This document shows positions 37,349 through 49,700 of a stretch of 64,000 nucleotides of DNA, piece after piece (the first letter of the stretch is position 1; the number at the start of each line of letters is the position of its first letter). The stretch is from Strongyloides papillosus (lineage: Eukaryota; Nematoda; Chromadorea; Rhabditida; Strongyloididae), in NCBI GenBank assembly GCA_005656395.1, contig SRSI01000048.1, positions 1,550,001 to 1,614,000 of the forward strand, in the 5' to 3' direction. The notes beneath the pieces are model-generated. The model did no database searches. It saw only the letters and a program-made list of their open reading frames with translations, and was not told the DNA's origin. A program made the translations under genes and the position numbers.

Positions 37349-39440
37349 ATGTTGATTAGAATATGCTAAAACACATATATAAAAATTATGAGAAAGTAAT
37401 GTATAGTTTTGAAAATATTGCCATATTTATTCATTATACTTTATAAATATATGATAAATAGAAATGTATGAAAATCGTTTTTTCAAATGCTACAGATAGT
37501 AAATACGAGTTTTTGGAAACAATCAAAATACCTAGATATGTTAATTAGAATGTGCTTAATCATATATATAAAAATTTTGAGAAAGTAATGTTTCGTTTTA
37601 AAGAAATTGTCATTTTCATAGCTATACGTTACTAAGATATTATATACATAGATGTATGAAAATTGTTTTTTCAAATGCCATAGATGGTAAATTTGATTTT
37701 TTAGAAACAATCAAAATACCTAGATATGTTAATTAGAATGTGCTTAATCATATATATAAAAATTTTGAGAAAGTAATGTTTCGTTTTAAAGAAATTGTCA
37801 TTTTCATAGCTATACGTTACTAAGATATTATATACATAGATGTATGGAAATTGTTTTTTCAAATGCCATAGATGGTAAATTTGATTTTTTAGAAACAATC
37901 AAAATACTTAGATATGTTAATTAGAATGTGCTTAATCACATATATAAAAATTTTGAGAAAGTAATGTTTCGTTTTTAAGATATTGTCATTTTCACAACTT
38001 TATGTTACTAAGATATTATATATATAGATGTATGGGAATTGTTTTCCAAAAGCCATATATGACAAAAATGATTTTTTAGAAACAAATGGAACATTCAAAT
38101 ATGTTGATTAGAATGTGCTTAATCACATATATCAAAATTGTAGGAAAGTTATGTTTCATTTTTAAGTTTTGTTATTTTAATGATCATGCTTTATTTTATA
38201 TTCGTATATATATGATGTATGGGAATTGTTTTCCAAAAGCCATAGATGGTAAATTTGATTTTTTAGAAACAAATGGAACATTCAAATATGTTGATTAGAA
38301 TGTGCTTAATCACATATATCAAAATTGTAGGAAAGTTATGTTTCATTTTTAAGTTTTGTTATTTTAATGATCATGCTTTATTTTATATTCGTATATAGAT
38401 GATGTATGGGAATTGTTTTTCCAAAAGTCATAGATGATAAAAATGATTTTTTAGAAACAAATGGAATATTCAAATATGTTGATTAGAATGTGCTTAATCA
38501 CATATATCAAAATTGTAGGAAAGTTATGTTTCATTTTTAAGTTTTGTTATTTTAATGATCATGCTTTATTAATATATCGTATATAGATGATGTATGGGAA
38601 TTGTTTTTCCAAAAGTCATAGATGATAAAAATGATTTTTTAGAAACAATCAAAATATATAGATATGTTGATTAGAATGTGCTTAATCACATATATCAAAA
38701 TTGTAGGAAAGTTATGTTTCATTTTTAAGTTTTGTTATTTTAATGATCATGCTTTATTAATATATCGTATATAGATGATGTATGGGAATTGTTTTTCCAA
38801 AAGTCATAGATGATAAAAATGATTTTTTAGAAACAAATGGAACATTCAAATATGTTGATTAGAATGTTCTTAATCACATATATCAAAATTGTAGGAAAGT
38901 TATGTTTCATTTTTAAGTTTTGTTATTTTAATGATCATGCTTTATTAATATATCGTATATAGATGATGTATGGGAATTGTTTTTCCAAAAGTCATAGATG
39001 GTAAATATGAGTTTTTAGAAACAAATGGAATATTTAAGTATGTTGATTAGAATGTGCTTAATCACATGTATAAAAATTATGAGAAAGTAATGTTTCGTTT
39101 TCAAAATATTGCCATTTTTATGCATCATACCTTACTGATATGTAGTATATATAAATGTATGAATATTGTTGTTTCAAATGCCATAGATGGTAAATTTGAG
39201 TTTTTAGAAACAATCAAAATACCTAGATATGTTGATTAGAATGTACTTAATCACATATATAAAAATTATGAGAAAGTAATGTTTCGTTCTTAAGATATTG
39301 TTATATTTATTTATTATATTTTACTTATTTATGACATATATAAATGTATGGAAATTATTTTTTAAATGCTATAAGTGGTAAATATGAATTTTAAGAAAAA
39401 AATATCTTAAAATGTTGATAAAAATGATCTTAATAACATT
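37349..39440 (+). repeat. Tandem satellite, ~187.5-bp period, about 11 units
   Basis: The word ATGTTGATTAGAATGTGCTT (with variants) recurs at about 37349, 37539, 37727, 37915, 38101, 38290, 38477, 38666, 38852, 39040 and 39228, with a decayed copy at 39412. That is 11 intervals averaging 187.5 bp. The two units at 37,539-37,915 are almost identical; units at 38,100-39,040 form another similar group; the ends are more diverged. Each unit contains a conserved stretch encoding variants of AIDGKFDFLET in some frame, but the period is not a multiple of three and stops separate units. It starts immediately after the right end of the TIR element. Confidence 0.9.
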
Positions 39441-42154
39441 ATCAAAAAATTTAAACGCTGATTTACTTATTTCTAAAGATTTTGTCTTTTAGAGTTTCTA
39501 GCATATTGAAATCCGGATTTCCAAATGTCAAATGATAAAGATATATTTTAAACAAAATATAGTACTCAAGATTACAATTGTTTTAATTAAAAAACAGTTA
39601 AACTGACATTATGGATGTGATAGTGTTTACAAATTTATAAAATTTCTCTATTTTAGTATTAATTACTGTTATAAAACTGTAACTAACTCAAGATAATTGA
39701 TAAAGCAAAACAGCATTTTTTCTAAATGTTAATAAAATTTTTGTTACTTATTTTATTTTATGTTTGGAATCAAACACAACGCATACATATTATTTATTAT
39801 TATAATTTTTTTATTATCTTTGGTAACTATTTTTTGATTAAAACAATTTTAATTTAGAATATTAAATTTTATCTAAAATAATTTTTATCTTTTGCAATTT
39901 GTAAAAGTCGAGTTTTAATTTACTATAAATTTTAACAAAATAAAATTTATAATGATAATTAAATCAACATTTTCAATTATTCATATTTCAATTTATTAAT
40001 ATTCCAATATATTAATACTTCAATTTATTAATACTTCAAGTTTCTAATATGTTTTAGATAGCTAATAATAACAAACTTTTGTAATATTAACTCAAATAAA
40101 CAATTGCTAGTTTAGTTATTTTCATCGTATAACCTTTTAATCAAGTTAATAAATTTATAGACTGTACTTCTAATGCAATAGATCAAATTAGTATGTAAAT
40201 ATACTGATTAGTTTAGATAAATCAGGATTTGAAAGTTTCTCAAAATTTTAAGGATTATAAATATACTATATAAATTAATTTGTTTAATTAAAATAAAAAT
40301 CTAGTACTAATAATACTTTTAACTATCTTAGTTTATTAGTAAAGTAATTTTTAAAATTTTTCAATTCTTTATAATTTTGACTTCTTAATTTGTTAATTTC
40401 TTTAAATATATTATTAAGGTGCCAATTTTTTATTATCTTATAAATATTAAACCAGGGAGTAGGTAGATTATGTGTAATGTTATTAAAGATGGAATAATTA
40501 ATAGGCGATGAAAAAGAAAAATTGTAAAAATAATATGCTACTTTGCTAAGTTGATTTTTGGATATAAAGCATTATTTTAATATTTGTATATACAAAGTTT
40601 TAGTGAAAGATAATTTGTTTGCAAATCTTATAACATGCATTTGCACTTAGATTTAGTGCACAATTAAAATTAAAATGCTAAGAAAACATTTATAAAATCT
40701 TCTATCTTTATTAATAATATATATTCCAAAAACACACGAAATAAGAAAATTCATCAAATTTAAATGTATTCAATATTTTAAAAAACTAAGTAAATTTTAC
40801 AATTTTTTTCATGTTCATTATTAGACAAAATACATTATGTAAAAAAAATGAATGGAATGTTTCCGCTCATCATCTTTTGTTTAGTGATTTTAAAAACGAA
40901 GGGTATATGCATTTAATAATATTTGACATAAGCATATTATTTTAAAATAGTTATCTATCATATTAACTGTATATACAAGAAAAATTAAATGTATGTTATT
41001 TTGTGAAATTTTGTATATGCAAAAATGAGGCATACGAAAGTATATGCACAAAAAAAATTGTTTTACATAACAGCCTTCGTGAGAGAAGAATTTGATTTTA
41101 TGTGAATCAGGCTTTAACTTATTTTTAAAGTATTTCGAAAAATTGTTATGCACAACTCAAATTTTACAGCAATCGTCTTTATAATTTTAAAAATCCAAAG
41201 ACGCATAATGACTATTTAAAAACATTATCTATTCTTTAAATACAAGCATATGATTTTCTAAACCAATAACAAGAATTTAATTGTTTCGAACTACAGCAAA
41301 GCATGTTAACAATCATGATAATAAATGGTCTATATTTTAAATTTCCTTAATTTTCTAACAATATATATATAAAATAAAGTTAATAAATATTAAATATTTC
41401 TTAGCACACCTCACGAATTACAAACATTCTCTTAAGATATGTAAAAATCACTGTCTTTATTAGAAGTATATTTTAAAGTTTTTTTTTACACTTTAAAGAT
41501 AGAAAAATTTACACCTTTAAGAAATCTAAATTAAATATTTTGTGTTTTTTTAAAAGACAGCGATAGATTTATAATACTATAAAAATAAAGTCAATAAAAC
41601 ATTAGAAGTATACGATATCTGGTATAGCAAGAAAAATTCAGTTTACTAAAAAAATTAGGTCGTTTATATAAAAATGAAAGAAAGTTAAGTATAATTCCTC
41701 AAAAAAAAGTAATTTTAACATCCAAATTTGATTTATTAAATATCATATACTGATATAGATATTCTGACCTTGTAAACAAGTAGCCATCAAACAAAGCGAA
41801 TAGAGCTGCTTGTAATTTTAATGATAAAAGATTCAATTTCAATTATACTCAAAATTTACACCATATAAATTTCGCTTATTTTTGTGTAATTTTGGCAGAA
41901 AAATTTAACTAGCTTTGCGGTAGCGATCAAAATTAATTTTTAAAATTATCTAAAAATTTAAATATAATTTTTTTCATAGGACAGAAAATGAACTGTGGAC
42001 GAAAAATGATCCTTTAGGACGGAAAATGCACGTTTTTTTTTTGTGTGTATCGCCCACATTTTAAAGGTAATCTTAAGAAATTTGAAGACAATTAAGTTTA
42101 TGGAAAACACCAGAACTTTATTCGGGGGTTTTCTTTAAAATTTGCTTTTAACGC
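39441..42154. other. AT-rich spacer, no supported gene
   Basis: No gene recognised. The minus ORF at 40890-41153 is AT-driven. Near 41,980-42,050 lie two phrases of a repeat family (ACAGAAAATGAACTGTGGAC and GGACGGAAAATGCACG followed by a T-run ending TTGTGTGTA), inverted relative to 32,133-32,220. Confidence 0.45.
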
Positions 42155-43995
42155 CAAATTAATATGTCAAAAGTAATAAACTTGAAAGTACATTTTACAA
42201 AAAAATTACGCATAGAATGATTATCTATCCAGTGGTGCTAAGAATTTTTTTACTGAGTCATCAATTGTCAAAAAATAGAAGAAAATTAACTAAAATTTCT
42301 AAAATAGAAAGTATTCTCAATAATTTTTATTTTTTTTATACTAAACATCATATATTGCATTATATACCAACAATAAGTTTTTATTAAGTGATGTTATCCA
42401 CAAAAACTAGCACGTATAAATATTCAAACTATACTTGGAAGTTAAAAAAGAATTTTTATATTTTATAATTTATAATTAAATATGAATATTTAGGTACTTT
42501 TACAAAAAAAGCCGGGCCTGCGGGTAAACAGCTCATAAGCAAAATGAGTAGTTAAGCTTGATTTAATTTATAACGCTAAAATTTCAACTTGATTTTACTA
42601 AAAAATTTAAATATTTGTAAAATAAAAAAATTAACATTTCAAAAATGGACGACGAAAATGTTTTTTTTCTGTCTGAAACGCACAAAAATATCTCATTAAT
42701 TTTGGTTGACAAAAATTATTTTGTGAAAATTTAGAACTACGGGTAAAAAATTATTTCAGGATTTTTTTCTGTACATTAAACTCAATGTACAGTAAATGGA
42801 TTATCTTTACATACCTGTATAAGATATTAATTAGATAACGTCATCTACTATGCATTAGGAAGGAGTAATATTAAATATTTTTTTAAACTAAAAAATCTAA
42901 AACTTTATTTCATAATAAATTAAAGTAAATTATTTTATACAATTAACAGGAATATTTTTTAGGATTGTGTGGTTTATTGGTGTTCCTGCAAATTTCAAGG
43001 AACTTTCTCCGTTAATTTTTTTTATGTGTTTAATCGTTAAAATTTTCAATACACCTATTTATTTTAAAAATTGTTTTTAGTCATAATTGACAAATGTCGT
43101 GTCACAAAATTAACTTGTCTTCCCACCCCTAGGAGTAATTAATTAAATTATGATCATTTTACATGATACTAATTGAATGATAAATGTAGAAAATGAAATA
43201 TTTTGTAATAAACGGATAAAGAGTAAAAGAGATTGTGAAAAAAAGCTGTTTTCCGTTTTTAAAAAATGAATAGAGCTAAATTAAGTAATTTTTAAATGTG
43301 TTTTTGTTTTGATTATGTTTAATCTGGTACAGAGCACACACTAATATATTATATAAATAATAAATTAAATGCGAGATATAATATTTATGAAATTTTGAGA
43401 AAAACTAACTGTCAGTTTTATTTTATGGTTAGTTATTTAGTTATTGCACATTTGAGGATGGGAAAAATCTATTGGAGTGAATAGGTAAACTGTTAATTTA
43501 TTAAAGTAAATATTACCTTACTAATTAATTTCAGTGAAAGTTTTTAATAGGCGTAGCACAAAATAAATAATATAAGCTACAGTATATACAAAAATTTTTC
43601 ACAGTTTAAATAAAGTTTGAAAATGATATGTTAAAGTTTTTTGGATTTTTCATACGCTTGTAAAGGAAAAAATTATAATTATAAACAAATATAATATATT
43701 TCCTATAAAATTATTTATATTTATTGCATTAGAAAAGTATATAACTTTATCTATTTAGATTTTATCAACTTTATTTATAAAATATCACAATTAGATCTAA
43801 CTTTTTAACAATTTTTTAATTAGCTTATTCATCGTCTTAAAGTTGTTTTTTGCATTGTTGTACAAAAAATATCTAATATATCCTTTTTTAACATACAGTA
43901 AATAAAGTTGCTTATTTTACTTATTAAATATATTTAAAATTTAGTATTTTATGTATTCGATCTTTTAGATTAATGGGTATTTTCTAAAAAAAACA

Positions 43996-45045
43996 ATGAA
44001 AGCGATTATATTTATTATACTTTTGTTTTTATATATTGAAATAAGTTATGGAAAGAAGAAATTTATACCAGCTAAAGAAAACATTTATACAAATTATACC
44101 AATGACGTGGGTGAGTTTGAATAATGTAAAAAATATTATATTTTTATAGTGTTTAATAATGTTGCTGGAGAACTAAATAATAAAGTTAAAGTATTCTGTA
44201 TATTTTTAACAACACCAAAAAATAAAATATCAAGAATTAGACATCAAAAAAATACATGGGTGAAAAGGTGTAATGCTTATATATATGCTTCAGGGAGTGA
44301 CGACGAAGATATTCCAGCAATTAAAGCTTATCGTAAAGATCATTATAAATTTTCATATGGCAAAATGCATTATGCTTTTAAATATGTTTATAAGCATTAT
44401 AAAGATAAATATGATTGGTTTTTGAGGATTGACTGTGACACATATGTTGTTATGGAGAATCTAAGAATGTTACTGTTAAATAAAGATCCAAATAAACATT
44501 ATTATTCAGGATTTCAACTAACTTACAAACCATCTGGGCTTCCAAAAGATTTTCAATATCCTCAGGGTGGAAGCTATGTCATGAGTAAAAAAACTTTATC
44601 ACTCCTTGTAACTAAAGGATTAGGCAACAAAAAATATTGCAGAATTAAAGATGATGGTTTTGAAGACGTGGAAATTGGAATTTGCTTATATAATCTTAAA
44701 GTAAAATTAAATGACGGAAGAGATAAATATGGTAGAATATTATATTTACCTTTTGAAATAGATCAAGCTTTGACACCGTATATAACTAGGCATAAAAAAA
44801 TTTTTTTATCTAAGAGAAGTTTGTTTAAATACCCAAATGGCATTGGAGCAATGAGTGAGTATCCAATATCGTTTCATAAAGTATATGGTGAAACAATGTA
44901 TATGCTGGAATATCTTATATATCATATGCATGTTGCTGGATTGAGAAACCCTATGCTTATTCCTAATAATGAAAATGTTCCTGAGACATCAAAGTCAATT
45001 ATAGAAACAATTCGTTCCTATTCTTCTAATTATTACAAAAATTAA
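43996..45045 (+). CDS. Core 1 beta-1,3-galactosyltransferase-like (GT31), copy 2
   Basis: Exons 43996-44110 and 44150-45045, 336 residues. Same structure as the copy at 23092-24141: hydrophobic N-terminal anchor, one short intron whose splice phase splits a Val codon, DCD metal site near residue 133, EDVEIG motif near 210. One residue change noted (His for Gln in GKMHYAF). Both copies are intact, so the duplication is recent or kept uniform by gene conversion. The pair is arranged tail-outward, with each gene transcribed away from the spacer. Confidence 0.85.
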
Positions 45046-45272
45046 TTTATTTCGGTTTTTAAAAACACAAATTTTATTTATTAAATATTGCATGTAATTT
45101 TTTTAACAAACAAATGTAGTTTAAATATCACTAATATTTTTCAAGTTTAAAGGAATTTCTACGAATGTCTACCTGAATCAAACATTTTAGATAAATAACA
45201 ATAATTTAAGATAATTTACAACCACCATAAATCTCTTTACAAAAATTATTATAAGATTGTTTGAAGACTGAC

Positions 45273-45584
45273 TTACTGATAAACAAAAACTTTTGTTTCT
45301 AGTTTTCTTTTTCTTTTTCTCTTATGATCTGTTGTCACAGAATCTATAATAAAACTATCGCTAAATACATTTCCCTCATATACCTCAAAAAATCTTGATG
45401 ACAAAGGTTTTTCAAATTCTTCTTTCAAAGAATCATACATCTCAGAATCGGAAGTACTTGAAGAAAGAGTCGGATTTCCTGCAATAACATTTAATTTAAA
45501 ATGTATACTATTATCAATTTTAATATTTTCAGATCCTATGGTTAAAAAAATTATGAATTGTCCAATCAATGGAATGTTCATCAT
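45273..45584 (-). CDS. Small putative secreted protein, copy 2
   Basis: The right-arm copy of the 103-residue ORF at 22553-22864, with one change seen in the basic stretch (KRKRKRKLETK for KRKIKRKLETK). Its preservation in both arms is uninformative by itself, since the arms are so similar. Function unknown; the N-terminus looks like a signal peptide. Confidence 0.42.
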   Translation of the reverse strand: MMNIPLIGQFIIFLTIGSENIKIDNSIHFKLNVIAGNPTLSSSTSDSEMYDSLKEEFEKPLSSRFFEVYEGNVFSDSFIIDSVTTDHKRKRKRKLETKVFVYQ

Positions 45585-45837
45585 CTGACAAACCAGACAA
45601 ATGAACTACAATTTTTTTATATCAGGAATAACAGTCTAATAAAATTAAAATATCTTATTAACTTTTTGATACGTTATTACAAAGACCATGCTCTAGATAT
45701 CTTGATGCCCAACAGAAGCACTGGAATCTCGACTCATTAATTTGTTAGCACGTTATCATAAAAAATATTATAATTAAATGGAATTTGCATTATTTTAAAA
45801 TGTAAAACATATATATATTTGCAAAAAACGGCATATT

Positions 45838-45993
45838 TCATGCGACAACCTAACATTTTGCGTCGTTAAAAAATTTTTCTTGCCTTTTGATTTATTCTAA
45901 AATTTGAATGAAATTTAATTTTTTTAACTGATGAGACATTTTATTTCATTTTATGAAGAATTGTCGTATTTGTCTTACTTTTTTGTGTGTAGC
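45838..45993 (+). mobile_element. Partial TIR-element end
   Basis: About 155 bp similar to the right end of the element at 36392-37341, including the ending TTACTTTTTTGTGTGTAG. The rest of the element is not visible on the left, where the inverted-repeat arm begins. Treated as a truncated copy. Confidence 0.5.
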
Positions 45994-46198
45994 TATTTAT
46001 TTATGAAAATTCGTAAATTTTGAAAAAAAGTCATATAATTTTTTGTTGTTGTTTTATTACAGAAATCTTTAGTTTGTAACATTTTATTATTTAAATTTAT
46101 AATCCGAAATTGCAATTTATTTTATGATCAAAATAATAATATTTATAAAATTAAAAAAAAACATTAGAAATCTAGACGACAGGAAATGGTATTTTTTT

Positions 46199-46203
46199 CT
46201 GTG
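46199..46203 (+). other. Target-site duplication, left (CTGTG)
   Basis: CTGTG directly precedes the first LTR and the same five bases directly follow the third LTR at 55883-55887. The central LTR is not flanked by it. This is the expected signature of one integration event for the whole array. Confidence 0.75.
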
Positions 46204-46500
46204 AGTAAAGAAAAAAGGTATTTTTCTTTTTGAGAGATTTTGGTGTTGTATTGGAGAGCGCGAAAAAGAGTTCTCTTTTCCTTTGTCTAGAAGAGTATAT
46301 AAGAGGAAATATTTTTGTTTTTTTGTCATTTAGTTTAATTTCTCAAATTTTGGATTGCGTCTCTACAATTTTATTTCGTAATGTCATTTTGTCAAATTGT
46401 CGGTTAATTTTTTATAATTTAAATGTTATTATTTATTGTATTTTTTTAATTTGTGTTTTTTCTATAGGGACGCATACACCAATTTAATAAAATTTTTACT
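46204..46500 (+). mobile_element. LTR 1 (5' LTR of Ty3/gypsy-type array)
   Basis: 297 bp, with a short terminal inverted repeat AGTAAA...TTTACT in place of the common TG...CA ends. Contains a TATA-like TATATAAG at 46295-46302 and an AATAAA at 46486-46491 near the 3' end. Appears identical to the LTRs at 50895-51191 and 55586-55882. Confidence 0.93.
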
Positions 46501-46530
46501 TGTGCCAGAAGTAAAAGGTCTATATTTTAT

Positions 46531-46667
46531 AACAAGGGAGTTTGGACTTGTTATCGGTTTTTTGTATATATAACAAGGGAGTTTGGACTTGTTATCGTTT
46601 TTTGTGTCTATAACAAGGGAGTTTGTACTTGTTATCGTGTTTTAAACAAGGGTGTCTGTGCTTGTTT
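46531..46667 (+). repeat. Four tandem hairpins in retrotransposon leader, copy 1
   Basis: The unit AACAAG-GGAGTTTGGA-CTTGTT occurs at 46531-46552, 46572-46593, 46612-46633 (one base different in the loop) and, more diverged, at 46644-46667 (AAACAAG...CTTGTTT). Each can fold as a 6-7 bp stem with a 10-nt loop. Spacing is 41, 40 and 32 bases. Between the first three lies a T/G-rich linker beginning ATCG. Confidence 0.88.
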
Positions 46668-46766
46668 TACGTGTTGTCTTATTTCGTAATATTGTTGTAT
46701 TCCATTGTCTTTGTGTAGTTACTGCAAATTTTTACTGGATCTGTGCAGATAACTAAAAGTGTAGCA

Positions 46767-49700
46767 ATGGAAGATTCTGCTAAAAGTAATCAGGATGGAA
46801 CTAAGGATCCTGATGGAGGATTAAGGGATGGTGATACAAAGGTTTTTAGTAATGAAAATACGGATAAGGAAAGATTAATGTTGTTATCGTTTAATAAGTT
46901 GAAGTTTATCTGTAAGGAAATGAAAGTCAGTCCTGTTGGGAAGACTAAGAATGAAATGGTAGATCAATTGTTGGTTGTAATTCAGAATCATGATGATAAA
47001 GAAAAGGTGGATAAATTGATTATGCAAGATCCACATGCTAAGTTTAAGAAAGATTTGGGTAATGAAAATGATGTTAAAAATGAGTATGATATAGATGCTG
47101 CTACTCAACGTATTAAGGAATTAGAGATGAAAGTACAGGAATTGTCTGTATCCAAAAGTAATGGAGGACTTATAACTACAAGTCAATTGTTAGAAATTTT
47201 GAAAGTATCACAACAGAATATGGTTGAAGCTATGAAAACTGTAAAGAAAGAAGAAAGTGATAAAAGATCTGCATCTCCACTTTCATTGGAGAAGTTTACT
47301 GATGAAGAAAGTGATATTACTTATCATATCTTAGGAGCTGAAAGATATATGCAGTTCAATAATATCATTGGTGACCAAGAGAAGTATTTGTTCTTATTGA
47401 TGTCATTGTCTACAAAGATAGCAGGATATGTTGAAGATAATTTGCCTTATCCCAGGACTTATGCAAGCTTAAAGAACTATCTATTGAGTAAGTATGATGG
47501 AAAAGCAGAAAAGAGTAAAATTCAGAGTGAAGTTAACTATTTCAAGTTAGATTTCTCTAAGGATGACATCGGTGATCAATTGGTAAAGTTTGTTAAGAAA
47601 ATTGAATTGGCATATAAGGAGTTGACAAGTTCTGAATTGTTGAAGTATCAACATAGAATGATAAAGAGTTTATTTACAAATAAAAATACTAAGGTCTATT
47701 ATTTCTTAACGACAAATACTCCTACGAATATTTTTGAATATGTAAGAGAAATTCAGTCAGTGCATGAACTTGATAAACTTAGTAAAGGAAAAGGATCTTC
47801 AAGTGTCAATGATAAAGGTGGTAAGAAGGATGTATCAAATGTGACTTGTTATAATTGTTCACAAAAAGGACATGTTGCTAAGTTCTGTAAATCAAAGAAG
47901 AATAACAACAATAATAAGGCTCAGACATCTACCACAAATACCAAACAAGCTAAAATTATGAATGATGATTCCTATGGTGAAATTGTGAATAAAATTTTCA
48001 GTGAATATGAGGAGGAAGATGATTCTACCTCTAGAATAAATGTCATACATGTTAAGACTTTGAAGAAAGTTGAACCTGATTATGATAATTATCAACACAT
48101 AATTGTACAAGTTAATGATCATTTGGCTAAAGCTTTCGTTGACAGTGGATCTGGAATAAGTTTTGTATCAGAAAATTTGATTGATGAAAAGGACATATAC
48201 AAAGTTAAACCTTTAATTGCTAAAATGGCTAATAATTCCACTATGATGCTTAATAAGATGGTTAATATCACTATAAACTTTTTAAATGGTTTTGAAGTAG
48301 ACACAAATGTTTTTGTAGTCAGTGATGAAATCTTAAATCAAGAAAGTCTATTGATAGGAGAAGATATTATGCATAAGTGTGGAATTAATATCCTTTATGA
48401 TGAAGGGAAAGTCATTAAAGTTCAAGACAGAAAATGTGTATCTTTTGTATCCAAGAAGAAAGGATCTGCTTTTGTCAAGAAGGTTAAAGTCTCTAATGAT
48501 TGTGAAAAATTAAAGAAAGAAGTTTTTAATGATTATGATTGTTTAATTCCAAAATCAAAATATGATGTTGGTAAAGGAGTCTTAGAATGTAGTAATATTG
48601 AATTGATTGATAAGAATGTAGAATTTAAACCACCTACTTATGGAATCCCTCATGCATATAGAGAAAGAATTTACAAGGATTTCAAAGAAATGGAAGAACA
48701 TGGAATTGTTGAAGAAAGACCTGCTAAGTTTATTCATCCTTTAGTTGTAATACCGAAGAAAGATGGTGAACTACGTTTATGTGGTGATTTTCGTTATGTT
48801 AACTTTTATACCAAGTCGATGTTCTTGCCAGTTAGTAAACCATATGAATATGTGTATAGTTTATGCGGGTATAAATGGTATAGTAAAATAGATTTGAAGA
48901 ACGCATATTTTCAAGTTAGATATCCTGAAGAGACTATTCCATTGATGGGAGTTAAAGTATTTGATAAAGTATATTGTTTCAAGAGAATGGCACAAGGAGG
49001 TAAAGTATCGCCTATACAATTTCAATGTTTAGCAAATAATATTATCAGTGATTTGGGAGAAGGATACCATGTGTACATTGATGATTTTGCAGTATGTTCT
49101 AATTCTACGTTGGAAGATCATGTACAAAAAGTAAAGAGACTATTGGACAAGTTTAAGTATTATGATATGCGTGTAAATTATGATAAAACTAGTATTGGAG
49201 GAACTGAAATTGAATTTATTGGGTACTCTATATCAGCTGCTGGAGCTAAAATTGCTCAGAAAAATATTGATGCTTTTTTGGAGAGAAAAGAACCGTCTAC
49301 TAAGAAGGATCTCATCTCTTTCTTACAATCATCAAGTTATTTCCGTGGAAACATTCCTAGATATGCTCAAATGACGTTACCATTACAAAAGATCGTAAAT
49401 TCATTGAAATTTAAATCGTCAAAAATTGAGAAAACTAGTGAATATTTTAATGCTGTAAATTTGGTTAAAAATGCTATTATCAATCCTCAGAATTTGGTTA
49501 AAGCTAAACCTGGTGATGTTATATTTATTGAATCTGACTGTAGTCAAGAAGCAGCAGGAGGAGTAATTTATAGAAAATCTGATAAAAATGTTCCTGAAGT
49601 TATCATGTTTTATAGCAAGAAATTGAAAGCTTGTAAGAAAGATAGATGCATTACTTATTTAGAAATGTATGCTATAAATTTGGCTGTTAGAAAGTTTAAG

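Larger units (their letters stand above)
42155..45798 (-). repeat. Right arm of 3.65-kb inverted duplication
   Basis: Reverse-complement copy of 22339-25984. It includes the second C1GalT-like gene and second small ORF, in the same relative positions. A few differences from the left arm are visible, such as around 43,325-43,340 and 43,430-43,450, so it is not a perfect hairpin copy and is less likely to be a pure assembly artefact. Confidence 0.93.

Noticed and set aside
37483..37898. Repeated minus ORFs in the satellite as a gene family
   Set aside because: Their repetition is the satellite period; frames are not maintained across units because the period is not divisible by three.
37349..39440. 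CRISPR-like array
   Set aside because: The whole ~187-bp unit is repeated with no short repeat plus unique spacer structure, and the DNA is eukaryotic.
45558..45740. 60-residue ORF present in both arms (also 22397-22579)
   Set aside because: Present twice only because the arms are duplicated; overlaps the signal-peptide end of the small ORF on the opposite strand and has no motif.
46230..46487. 85-residue ORF repeated three times
   Set aside because: It lies within the LTR, crossing the TATA-like and polyadenylation signals; coding is not plausible.
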